Source of the DNA: Lysobacterales bacterium
GTDB taxonomy: Bacteria; Pseudomonadota; Gammaproteobacteria; Xanthomonadales; Marinicellaceae
Length of the DNA: 8,132 nt
NCBI GenBank assembly: GCA_027083915.1
Contig: JALWML010000029.1
Span: 1-8,132 of the forward strand
Direction: 5' to 3'
Shown here: positions 1-6,873 of the stretch, in pieces
Position numbering within the stretch: the first letter of the stretch is position 1
Layout of the letters: each line of letters begins with the position of its first letter
Notes under the pieces: model-generated
What the model saw: only the letters and a program-made list of their open reading frames with translations
What the model was told of the DNA's origin: nothing
Database searches by the model: none
Made by a program: the position numbers and the translations under genes

Positions 1-3000
1 TTCGCGGGTTATTGGCGATATTAATTGTATTATTTGGTGTTGTTGTCGGTGTTGTTTCACTTATTTTACCCAATGAGAGTTTATATAAAGATAAGGTTGT
101 TTCTTTTTTATCAAAGCAATGGAATAAAGAAGTTGTTATAGATCATATCTCAGGTAAATGGCGTGGATTTGGCCCTTCTTTTGTCATTGAGGGACTAAAA
201 ATAAAGGATGAAGAAGAGGTTGCAGTGGATCAAGCCATTTTAACGATTAATTTTGTTAAGTTTCTCATACCAAAAGGTTCGACTGGAATAAATCTTGAAA
301 TTAGTGATGTGGCAGTTGATTTTGAAAGAAAACCATCAGGGAAAATTGTACTGACTGATGAAGTCGATTTAGATAAAGGTTTTTCAGAAAAAATAAGCAA
401 GCTATTGGATGCTGGAACATTAACTGTTAATAATCTGACATTAAATATCACCGACCCAGTTTCTCAAGCCAAGCATAAAATAAAGTCTAAGATAACGGTT
501 CAACAATCCAATGAGCAAAGAGCCTTTGTACTAGAACTTGATACAAAAGAAATTGCAGATGTTATTTCTTTAAAAGCCATTACGGCAAAAGGAAATGATT
601 TTTTGAAACAAGCGCAATGGTATGTGGAGTCTAAAAACCTGTCATTACACCGCATTAGTGACTATACCAATAATAGGTATTTCCCCAAAGCTTTTGTCGA
701 TGCTCAGTTATGGGTTGAAACTGAGAATAGCGCTATCGTTAGAATGCTTGCCACTGCTAACCTTAAAAACAAACTCTTTGAAAATGAGGCGGAAGTTACT
801 GGTCAAGCAGAATTGATTTATAAAGGCACTAAAGATAACTGGTTAGCAGACTTAACCATTAAGAATATTGAAACAGCATCAATATCCCAAGATAAAATTA
901 ATGTTCATATCAGTCGTGGAAAAGGATTTATTAATTTGAAAGCAGATGTACTTGATGTGCCATTGTTACGTGCAATTTTGAGTGTTATACATATAGATAC
1001 GACTTCATTTGATTCATTCGATTTAACAGGAAAAGTAGCTGATGTATCAATTAAATATGATGTCAATTTAAGGCGTATTGTTGATGGTAGTATTTTATTT
1101 GAACATATCAATCTGATAACCGATGAGGCACAATTGAAAAATTTAACGGGTTCAATTAGCTTTCATGACGAACAAATCAGGTTGTTAATTGACTCTGAAA
1201 ATGGTTCTGCTCGAATTCCTGGGATATTGCGAGGAAATGTTGAGTGGAATAATTTACTCTTAACGGCGCAAACATCCATGCAAGATAATGATGTAGATAT
1301 CAAAATCAATTCCGTTTGGTGTGACTGCAACGACTTTATTTTGGATGGAGCAGCGCGTATTGGTTATGATGAAAATTTATTTATGGACTTAACATTTGCA
1401 ATATACCAAGCTCAAGTTAATCAACTCTATAAATATTGGCCTGTTAATAAATGGAAGCCCAAAGTATTAAACTTTTTAGATCAAGCATTGGTCTCTGGTG
1501 TTGTTGAAAATGGCATGATTCTCTATCATGGTTTGACCCAAGATTATCCATTTAAAGCCAATCAAGGTGTTTTTATTACGCAATCTAACTTACGTCATGC
1601 ACAAGTGAAATACCATAAAGACTGGCCTAAACTATCTAACTTTAATGCCGTTGTGGATACTAAAAACATGTCATTAAGTGTGAAGTCACATCAGGGCAGG
1701 GTAATGAGCGCCCAAATCAAAAGTGTTTTGGCTCGTATAAAAAACTTTAAAAAACCTTATTTAACTGTTGATGTTAATGCCAAGGGTAAAGATAATTATT
1801 TGCTGGATTTTCTAAAAGCATCGCCAATGAAAAAAGGCTTAAAGATTTTAGATGAAGACATGTCTTTAAAAGGCAAACAAGAAGCTCAAGTTCATTTGGG
1901 ATTCCCTTTAAATAAACCAGGGGTTAAGATTGAACCATCCGGGTTTGTTAAATTCATGCACACGGATTTTCAAATTGGTCATTTTCAGTTGTTCGATTTA
2001 GTGGGCAAGTTGGATTTTTCGGGATTGTCCTTAAAGCTATCAGACTTAAAGGCAAAATTTCTCAACCAAAATGCAGTGGTCTCTGGAGAAATTATTAATC
2101 AACCGAACCAGCCAACAAAGATTAATGTTTTAATCAATGGGAGTTATGATGTCACTAACTTTGAATCAACTCTTGGGTTTGAGTTGCCCGCCATTGGACG
2201 AGCACCTTGGCAATTTTCTATTTCAAATGTGAAACAAAAACAAACAATTTTTACGGCTAATTCTGACTTGCTGGGTGTACAACTCAATATTCCTCCTCCA
2301 TTTTCTAAGTCTATTGAAGAGAGAGTTCCATTTTCTTTATCGTGTATCTTACCCTGTATAGATAGTGGTTGGGATATGAAATATAACCAATCATTAATAT
2401 CAAATTTTAGTGTTAACCGTGAGTCTGGTGATTTCAAATTAAACAAATTAATATTTGGAGAAGCACAAGGCAAATTTGGTGGGCATCTTGGAATAGTTGA
2501 TGTTGATGAATGGATAAGTTTATTAACTAAAAATAAAACACAGAAAAGCTCACAAGATTTACCCTTCCAAAATATGTCATTGCAAGTTGATACTATTATA
2601 TTTATGGCTCGTGAGTTGAAGAATGTTAGCATTGATGTATTTAATAACAAGAAAGATGATAGTATTGATTTAACTATTCAAGCCGAAGATGTTTCTGGAA
2701 CTGTCAAAATTGCCAATAACTTGAGTAAAAAAGGAATAATTGTGCAGTTAAATAAACTGCATTGGCAAGCCCCTGACATTGTAAAAGCGGAAGAATCAAG
2801 TGAGCAAGTAACAACTAGTTATCCACCACTTCACATCTGGATAGGTGATTTTATCTATGATGGTATCCCCTTGGGAGAATCAAGTATTGAAGTTAGACCA
2901 GTTAGTGAAGGTATTAAAGTAGAAAAGCTTGTAACTCATTCGGAGTTGCTTAATTTAAATATCAACGGTGTTTGGTCGCGTAATCAAGGTCAAAAGGGTC

Positions 3001-3641
3001 TATCACAGTTCAATATTATTATGACTTCTAGCAATATAGCTGCGTTTTTAAAAAAATTAGGTTTTCAAGCACCCATTAGTCATACTCAAACGTTAATAAA
3101 TATGCAAGCTCAATGGGAAGGGTTACCGAGTCAATTTGAAATAAAGAAGATTAGTGGCTCGATGCGCATAGAGTTGGGTAAAGGGGAAGTGGTTGATGCA
3201 AAACCCGGAATGGGCCGTGTATTGGGATTGTTTAGTTTAACAAATTTGCCGAGAAGACTAATATTAGATTTTAGTGATGTTTTTGCAAAAGGATTGCATT
3301 TTGCCTCAATGAAGGGGGATTTTGAACTGCGTAATGGTGATGCTTATACTGATGCATTTGTGATTGATTCATCCAGTGCGAAAATTACGCTTTCAGGTAA
3401 AACGGGATTAGCTAATCAAGATTATGACCAAACCATTATAATCGAACCGAGGGTAGGGCGTATCTTACCCACTATAGGAGCTATCACAGGCGGTGCCGTT
3501 GGTGCTGCTGCAGGCTTTTTAGTCCAAGGAATGTTTCATAAAGGTCTTAAGGATGTTGGTAAAATTATTTATAAAGTGACAGGCAGTTGGGATGAGCCCA
3601 ATATTGTTTTAGTGGAGACAAAGAAAAGAAATGAAAAGTAA
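1..3641 (+). CDS. yhdP: YhdP family AsmA-like periplasmic protein, 5' end outside window
   Basis: A giant inner-membrane-anchored periplasmic protein of the YhdP (TIGR02099) family. In E. coli, YhdP works with TamB and YdbH to carry phospholipids to the outer membrane. The frame is open to the window edge (first full codon at 3), so the true start lies upstream. A TTG at 12 is an unlikely start: it sits in the N-terminal membrane helix and has no ribosome binding site. Numbering from that codon, residues 1-20 form a hydrophobic anchor, followed by a family-like segment ending in WRGFGPSF. About 1,000 residues of beta-rich repeats follow, as in AsmA-like lipid channels. The C-terminal AsmA-like part is the clearest match: GMGRVLGLFSL and LPRRLILDFSDVF at about 1066-1091, then a Gly/Ala-rich helix at 1151-1175. 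Its only cysteines are C437/C439 and C778/C782. At least 1,212 codons are present, near the roughly 1,270 of E. coli YhdP. The end overlaps the next gene by 11 bases. Confidence 0.9.
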   Translation, partial: RGLLAILIVLFGVVVGVVSLILPNESLYKDKVVSFLSKQWNKEVVIDHISGKWRGFGPSFVIEGLKIKDEEEVAVDQAILTINFVKFLIPKGSTGINLEISDVAVDFERKPSGKIVLTDEVDLDKGFSEKISKLLDAGTLTVNNLTLNITDPVSQAKHKIKSKITVQQSNEQRAFVLELDTKEIADVISLKAITAKGNDFLKQAQWYVESKNLSLHRISDYTNNRYFPKAFVDAQLWVETENSAIVRMLATANLKNKLFENEAEVTGQAELIYKGTKDNWLADLTIKNIETASISQDKINVHISRGKGFINLKADVLDVPLLRAILSVIHIDTTSFDSFDLTGKVADVSIKYDVNLRRIVDGSILFEHINLITDEAQLKNLTGSISFHDEQIRLLIDSENGSARIPGILRGNVEWNNLLLTAQTSMQDNDVDIKINSVWCDCNDFILDGAARIGYDENLFMDLTFAIYQAQVNQLYKYWPVNKWKPKVLNFLDQALVSGVVENGMILYHGLTQDYPFKANQGVFITQSNLRHAQVKYHKDWPKLSNFNAVVDTKNMSLSVKSHQGRVMSAQIKSVLARIKNFKKPYLTVDVNAKGKDNYLLDFLKASPMKKGLKILDEDMSLKGKQEAQVHLGFPLNKPGVKIEPSGFVKFMHTDFQIGHFQLFDLVGKLDFSGLSLKLSDLKAKFLNQNAVVSGEIINQPNQPTKINVLINGSYDVTNFESTLGFELPAIGRAPWQFSISNVKQKQTIFTANSDLLGVQLNIPPPFSKSIEERVPFSLSCILPCIDSGWDMKYNQSLISNFSVNRESGDFKLNKLIFGEAQGKFGGHLGIVDVDEWISLLTKNKTQKSSQDLPFQNMSLQVDTIIFMARELKNVSIDVFNNKKDDSIDLTIQAEDVSGTVKIANNLSKKGIIVQLNKLHWQAPDIVKAEESSEQVTTSYPPLHIWIGDFIYDGIPLGESSIEVRPVSEGIKVEKLVTHSELLNLNINGVWSRNQGQKGLSQFNIIMTSSNIAAFLKKLGFQAPISHTQTLINMQAQWEGLPSQFEIKKISGSMRIELGKGEVVDAKPGMGRVLGLFSLTNLPRRLILDFSDVFAKGLHFASMKGDFELRNGDAYTDAFVIDSSSAKITLSGKTGLANQDYDQTIIIEPRVGRILPTIGAITGGAVGAAAGFLVQGMFHKGLKDVGKIIYKVTGSWDEPNIVLVETKKRNEK

Positions 3642-4446
3642 ACTATTAAGCTCAATGTATGTCATTGTGTTATGCAGTATCGCATCGTTGATTGCCTATG
3701 AAGCTCTTGGTAATTCACAAGGCTATTCTCATAGTGTCACAAAAATGACCAATAAATTACAACTTGAAAGTAATATTAAAAATGAGGGTAAGAAGCTCTT
3801 AGAAAAAATTACATTTAGTTGGTATGATGGCTATTCTGAATCTATGGATGAGATAAAACAATTAAAAGCAAAAGCAGAAAAATACGATAAAAATGCATTC
3901 CGATTCACTAAAGCTTTTGTTGGTTTGGTTTTACTTGCAATTGTTATCTATTTTATTGGCAAACAGGTTGCACTGTTAAGTGGCTTAATCGGCTTATCTA
4001 TAGTGGCGCTTGTTACGGGTTGGTTTGCTCCAATTCTAGAGATTACAGCGTACCAAGACTTACCAATGCTAGGCAATACAATTTTTCAGTACGAATCAAA
4101 AAGTATCGTCTCCGCCTTGATGAAAATGTTTGAAAAACAACAATATGTTATTGCAGGAATAATCTTACTCTTTACCATCATCACTCCAATTATCAAAACA
4201 GTTTTATTGATTGTTATTAATCTGCAGCAAAAACTGCACCTATCACAAAAAAAGATTCAGTTTTTATCAGCAATCGGGAAGTGGTCAATGTTAGATGTTT
4301 TTGTCGTGGCAATTGTTGTGACTTATTTTTCGATGAAATCAACAGGTAAAACTGATGCCAATCTGCAAATTGGCGTCTATTATTTTAGTATTTATGTGAT
4401 TCTATCGATGATTTGTACGTATATTGTTTCTTTTAAAAAGAAGTAA
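3631..4446 (+). CDS. PqiA/LetA-like integral membrane protein, single domain
   Basis: A 271-residue inner-membrane protein resembling one transmembrane domain of the paraquat-inducible protein A (PqiA/LetA) family. These are membrane partners of MCE proteins in envelope lipid transport. The best evidence is the motif IGKWSMLDVFVVAIVV at 215-230, the hallmark of a PqiA-domain helix, preceded by a GNTIFQYES stretch (148-156) like the loop before the paired helices in the family. Predicted membrane segments: about 8-24, 95-111, 114-132, 172-197, 218-236 and 246-266. Residues 25-90 form a hydrophilic, probably helical insert after the first segment. Canonical PqiA has two such domains and N-terminal CXXC zinc-binding motifs; this protein has only C15 and C262, so no zinc site. 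The ATG at 3631 lies inside the end of yhdP; GGAG at 3614-3617 is a distant possible ribosome site, and the overlap suggests translational coupling. No MCE gene is visible here. Assignment to the domain family is fairly secure; function is inferred. Confidence 0.75.
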   Translation: MKSKLLSSMYVIVLCSIASLIAYEALGNSQGYSHSVTKMTNKLQLESNIKNEGKKLLEKITFSWYDGYSESMDEIKQLKAKAEKYDKNAFRFTKAFVGLVLLAIVIYFIGKQVALLSGLIGLSIVALVTGWFAPILEITAYQDLPMLGNTIFQYESKSIVSALMKMFEKQQYVIAGIILLFTIITPIIKTVLLIVINLQQKLHLSQKKIQFLSAIGKWSMLDVFVVAIVVTYFSMKSTGKTDANLQIGVYYFSIYVILSMICTYIVSFKKK

Positions 4447-4454
4447 CTCATTTT

Positions 4455-5183
4455 ATGAATTTAGATGAAAAGCCATATTTACGTGAAATAATTCTTAAAC
4501 GTAATGATGTGGAATCATTTAAGCACTATCCATTTAGTATTCCAGTTATTCAATCGTTAGAGAGTTTAGATTTTCACCCTGATGTTACGTTTTTTGTAGG
4601 TGAGAATGGATCGGGAAAATCCACTTTACTTGAAGCCATTGCAGTGCTACAAAATTTTAATCCTGAGGGTGGAAATTGGAATACACAATTTAATACAAGT
4701 CAAACTCATTCAAATTTACATGAATATCTTAAGCCTATCAAAGGCTATAAAAAGCCAAAAGATGGTTATTTTCTACGTGCAGAAAGTTTTTATAATTTAG
4801 CCACCTATATGGATTCTACAGGATATTTGGTTGGTTATGGAAATAAATCACTGCATCAACAGTCTCATGGTGAATCGTTTATGGCTACTTTAACTAATAA
4901 GCTCAAAGGTAATGGCTTTTATATTATGGATGAACCAGAAGCAGCTCTATCTCCTGCAAGACAATTGGCCGCCATAGCAGCTATTCATCAATTGGTTTTG
5001 AAAAAATCACAATTTATCATTGCTACTCATTCACCGATATTATTGGCTTATCCTAGAGCTAAAATTTATCATTTTTCAGATGGTGGGATAAAAAAAATAA
5101 ACTACCAAGAAACTGAACATTATACCATTACAAAAGATTTTCTTAATCGTCATGAAATGATGATGAAATTATTGATGGAATAA
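4455..5183 (+). CDS. COG3910-type soluble ABC-like AAA ATPase
   Basis: A 242-residue predicted ATPase, third gene of the yhdP operon, starting eight bases after the previous stop. All ABC-fold nucleotide-binding elements are present: Walker A GENGSGKST (49-57), an ABC-signature-like SHGES (137-141), Walker B FYIMDEPEA (155-163) with the likely catalytic E160, a D-loop-like ALSPARQ (164-170), and a switch histidine in ATHSP (190-194, H192). The combination of FLRAESFYNLATY, SLHQQSHGESF and THSPILLAYPRAKIYHF is typical, as I recall it, of the COG3910 predicted ATPases, which are short RecF/SMC-like heads without a long coiled coil. There is no membrane segment, signal peptide or transporter permease, so it is probably cytoplasmic and not a classical importer subunit. 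The substrate is unknown. Its place after YhdP and a PqiA-like protein could mean an energy-coupling or regulatory role in envelope work, or only shared transcription. Family call is confident; function is not. Confidence 0.85.
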   Translation: MNLDEKPYLREIILKRNDVESFKHYPFSIPVIQSLESLDFHPDVTFFVGENGSGKSTLLEAIAVLQNFNPEGGNWNTQFNTSQTHSNLHEYLKPIKGYKKPKDGYFLRAESFYNLATYMDSTGYLVGYGNKSLHQQSHGESFMATLTNKLKGNGFYIMDEPEAALSPARQLAAIAAIHQLVLKKSQFIIATHSPILLAYPRAKIYHFSDGGIKKINYQETEHYTITKDFLNRHEMMMKLLME

Positions 5184-5193
5184 TAATTTAACG
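5184..5193. other. 10-base gap between convergent operons, no terminator seen
   Basis: The ATPase gene ends with TAA at 5181-5183 on the + strand, and ccmI ends with TAG at 5196-5194 on the - strand. The gap is AT-rich, and I see no GC-rich hairpin followed by a T run on either strand, either in it or in the adjoining gene ends. Transcripts from both sides probably run into each other or end by Rho. Confidence 0.6.
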
Positions 5194-6405
5194 CTACCTT
5201 ACCTTGTTAATATTCAACTGGATGGTATCTCTAGAAGGTAAATCAATGACTAATTCATCAGATTGCAAATCCCCAGCTTGTGGCATGGCATTACCAGTAA
5301 AACTAATGCGCGCACCAATTTTGATTTGGTCAAAATTACTGAGTTTGCGGTTTGGTTGTAGGCTATTGCCATCATTCATCGTTACTTCGATTGGGAAACC
5401 TTTTACAATTTGTTCTAAAGGTTGGCGAACTACCGCAATGGGCATTGGCATACCTGTAGGTTCTTTGGTGTAAATATAGAGTAGGGCGCGTTTGCCTTTG
5501 AGGTTTTCTTTTAGTTTTTCATCTAAGTTAATTTTAATACTTAAATTGGCTTTATCATTTGCGGCAACTTGAGGTTTTTGTACACTTGAAATACCTTCGA
5601 CACCGAGTTTTTCTCGAATATCATTAAGTTGTTGTGCGAGTTGTTTTTTTGCTCCTTCATCACTCATCATGCCATAAAGTTTGCTCCACAGCTCATTGGT
5701 TTTAGTAAAATCTTTGTGTTCGTAAAAAGTCATACCTAACAACCATAAGGCTTTTTGGTTGTCTGGTTCTAGTTCAACGGCTTTGGATAATAATTCTTCA
5801 GGTTCTCCTAAAAAGCTGCGGTTGTTATTTGCCAGTGCTATGGCTTCTGCTAGTTCAGTTAAAATAACGGATTCGTTTGGAGCTAATTCATTTGATTTAC
5901 GGTAAGCAAGCACTGCTTGTGCGTATTTTTTCATGGAAACGAGTGAACGAGCATAAAGCATCTGTCCATCGACATCGTCTGGGTTTTGTTCAAGACGTGC
6001 TTCTAATTGTTTTATGGCTTCTTCCATGCTCATTTGGGGAGCTTGATTTTGTTGCGGATTGTTTTGAGAATTTTGGGCTTGTTGTTGAGTGGGGGCAACA
6101 TAATCGACGGCTTTTGGGTTGCCTAACTTGTTATAGAAGAAGAAACTAAAAGGCACGACAAATAGTGCCACGAGTAATAGTAGCTTTGATGAGCCTTGCA
6201 CTGTACTACCTTTAAGTAAAATAGTAGACAGTTGTTGCTCGTATTCTTTACGTTGTTCTTCAGTTAAATTTTTGTCTTTTAGTTGTGCTATCAAATAATT
6301 TTGTGTGAGTTTTTGGGTGCTATTAGACTTGCGGTAAAATAACCAAAACAAAACCAGTGCAGCAACACTAATAGCGATAAAAGTAATCAATAAAGAACTG
6401 TTCAT
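5194..6405 (-). CDS. ccmI: Cytochrome c maturation protein CcmI (TPR apocytochrome chaperone)
   Basis: A 403-residue CcmI, the inner-membrane protein that binds apocytochrome c and hands it to the CcmF/CcmH heme-ligation complex. Layout: membrane helix at about 5-24; a cytoplasmic stretch with a KLTQNYLIAQLKD helix (about 32-65) typical of CcmI; second membrane helix at about 75-91; a Gln/Asn-rich linker (106-124); periplasmic TPR repeats from about 128 to 265, with LEQNPDDVDGQMLYARSL and LSKAVELEPDNQKALWLLG as the clear units; and a C-terminal beta-rich domain (about 285-403) containing LYIYTKEPTGMPMPIAVVR. In E. coli this protein is fused to CcmH; here it is separate, as in many other proteobacteria. 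The ATG at 6405 overlaps the ccmH stop as ATGA, which fixes the start and implies translational coupling. It is the last gene of the operon. Confidence 0.93.
   Translation of the reverse strand: MNSSLLITFIAISVAALVLFWLFYRKSNSTQKLTQNYLIAQLKDKNLTEEQRKEYEQQLSTILLKGSTVQGSSKLLLLVALFVVPFSFFFYNKLGNPKAVDYVAPTQQQAQNSQNNPQQNQAPQMSMEEAIKQLEARLEQNPDDVDGQMLYARSLVSMKKYAQAVLAYRKSNELAPNESVILTELAEAIALANNNRSFLGEPEELLSKAVELEPDNQKALWLLGMTFYEHKDFTKTNELWSKLYGMMSDEGAKKQLAQQLNDIREKLGVEGISSVQKPQVAANDKANLSIKINLDEKLKENLKGKRALLYIYTKEPTGMPMPIAVVRQPLEQIVKGFPIEVTMNDGNSLQPNRKLSNFDQIKIGARISFTGNAMPQAGDLQSDELVIDLPSRDTIQLNINKVR
6034..6090 (-). other. Gln/Asn-rich linker in CcmI
   Basis: Codons for CcmI residues 106-124 encode 9 Gln and 4 Asn among 19 residues. 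The tract sits just after the second membrane helix, between the membrane part and the periplasmic TPR domain, so it is probably a flexible tether. Such low-complexity tracts vary in length between strains. Confidence 0.6.
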
Positions 6406-6806
6406 AAGTTTGACTCATTAGAAGTGTTGTTGGCGTTCTTCTTGATGGTTCGAATAACAATAAAACCAGCAATAAGTAAAATAAGTAGTGGCATAAACCA
6501 TAAAACAAGCGTATCTGCTCGCATTGGTGGGTTGTAACGCACAAAGTCCCCATAGCGTTCAACTAAATAATCAGTAATCTCAGTTTGACTCATGTCTTTT
6601 TGAACCATTTTTGCCACTTCGTTACGTAAGTCTTTTGCGAGACCAGCATCAGAGTCGGCAATATTCTGGTTTTGACAAACCAAACAACGTAATTCTTCAG
6701 TCAATTGTTGGTAATCAAGACGCTGTTGCTCGGTCTTAAACTCGTGAATGTCGATAGCAAAAGCAGTGTTTGCGAATAATAGTAATGTGAATAATATTTT
6801 TTTCAT
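6402..6806 (-). CDS. ccmH: Cytochrome c maturation thioredox protein CcmH (CcmL/NrfF type)
   Basis: A 134-residue CcmH, a membrane-anchored periplasmic thiol protein that helps keep the apocytochrome CXXCH cysteines reduced for heme attachment. Visible: a signal peptide at 1-17 ending in TAFA; the family motif LRCLVCQ (39-45, C41 and C44) followed by NQNIADSDAGLAKDLR; a three-helix domain with YLVERYGDFVRYNPP (80-94); and one membrane helix (about 99-119) with a basic cytoplasmic tail. Length is normal for the short, unfused CcmH. Its stop overlaps the ccmI start by four bases. The ATG at 6806 is well supported because the signal peptide begins MKKILF. Upstream, however, there is no purine-rich Shine-Dalgarno: the bases before the start read CCCTACAACAATT, the end of a palindromic element that separates this gene from ccmG. 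Confidence 0.95.
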   Translation of the reverse strand: MKKILFTLLLFANTAFAIDIHEFKTEQQRLDYQQLTEELRCLVCQNQNIADSDAGLAKDLRNEVAKMVQKDMSQTEITDYLVERYGDFVRYNPPMRADTLVLWFMPLLILLIAGFIVIRTIKKNANNTSNESNL

Positions 6807-6836
6807 AATTGTTGTAGGGTGGGGTTGCCCACCATT
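6807..6836 (-). promoter_or_regulatory. Leader of ccmH without a Shine-Dalgarno
   Basis: On the - strand, the 30 bases before the ccmH ATG contain no AGGAGG-like stretch. Positions 6834-6814 belong to one arm of the nested palindrome, so the place where the ribosome should bind is a hairpin foot in the mRNA. A ten-codon frame runs ATG (6835-6833) to TGA (6805-6803), and this TGA overlaps the ccmH start as ATGA, the same geometry as the ccmF/ccmG and ccmH/ccmI junctions. That short frame also lacks a Shine-Dalgarno, so a coupling role is speculative. Confidence 0.4.
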
Positions 6837-6869
6837 GTTGTTAGTTATTGGTGGGTAAGCCCACCCTAC
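6814..6869. repeat. Nested palindromic repeat (REP/MITE-like) between ccmG and ccmH
   Basis: Two 21-base arms, 6814-6834 and 6849-6869, are inverted copies with two mismatches, separated by a 14-base AT-rich loop. Outer ends are GTAGGGTGGG and CCCACCCTAC. Each arm is itself a hairpin, GGTGGG-4 nt-CCCACC (6818-6833 and 6850-6865), so the element can fold as one long stem or as two small ones. It fills nearly all of the 67-base ccmG-ccmH spacer. It is GC-rich in an AT-rich neighbourhood. From memory, GTAGGGTGGGC/GCCCACC palindromes recur in many bacterial genomes and resemble REP elements mobilised by RAYT transposases; I cannot confirm copy number here. AATT lies at 6807-6810 and 6871-6874, a possible but weak target duplication. 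It does not look like a terminator for ccm, since no U run follows on the - strand. Confidence 0.8.
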
Positions 6870-6873
6870 GAAT

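Noticed and set aside
12..14. TTG at 12 as the true start of the YhdP-like protein
   Set aside because: The same frame is open to the window edge, the residues before it (RGL) fit the cytoplasmic side of the membrane anchor, and no ribosome site precedes it.
2144..2650. 168-codon open frame on the - strand inside yhdP
   Set aside because: It is antisense to a clear YhdP reading frame, shows no recognisable domain, and has no supporting gene context.
4600..4800. 66-codon + strand frame inside the ATPase gene
   Set aside because: It lies in another frame over the Walker A region of a clear ATPase and looks like a shadow.
4455..5183. ATPase as part of an anti-phage defence system (OLD/RecF-like)
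   Set aside because: There is no TOPRIM or nuclease domain and no partner defence gene. The motifs fit the short COG3910 family and the neighbours are envelope genes.
5877..6149. 90-codon + strand frame opposite ccmI
   Set aside because: It is antisense to the TPR and Gln-rich region of CcmI, with no signal or motif of its own.
6368..6562. 64-codon - strand frame across the ccmH/ccmI junction
   Set aside because: It overlaps two well-supported ccm genes in another frame and has no family resemblance.
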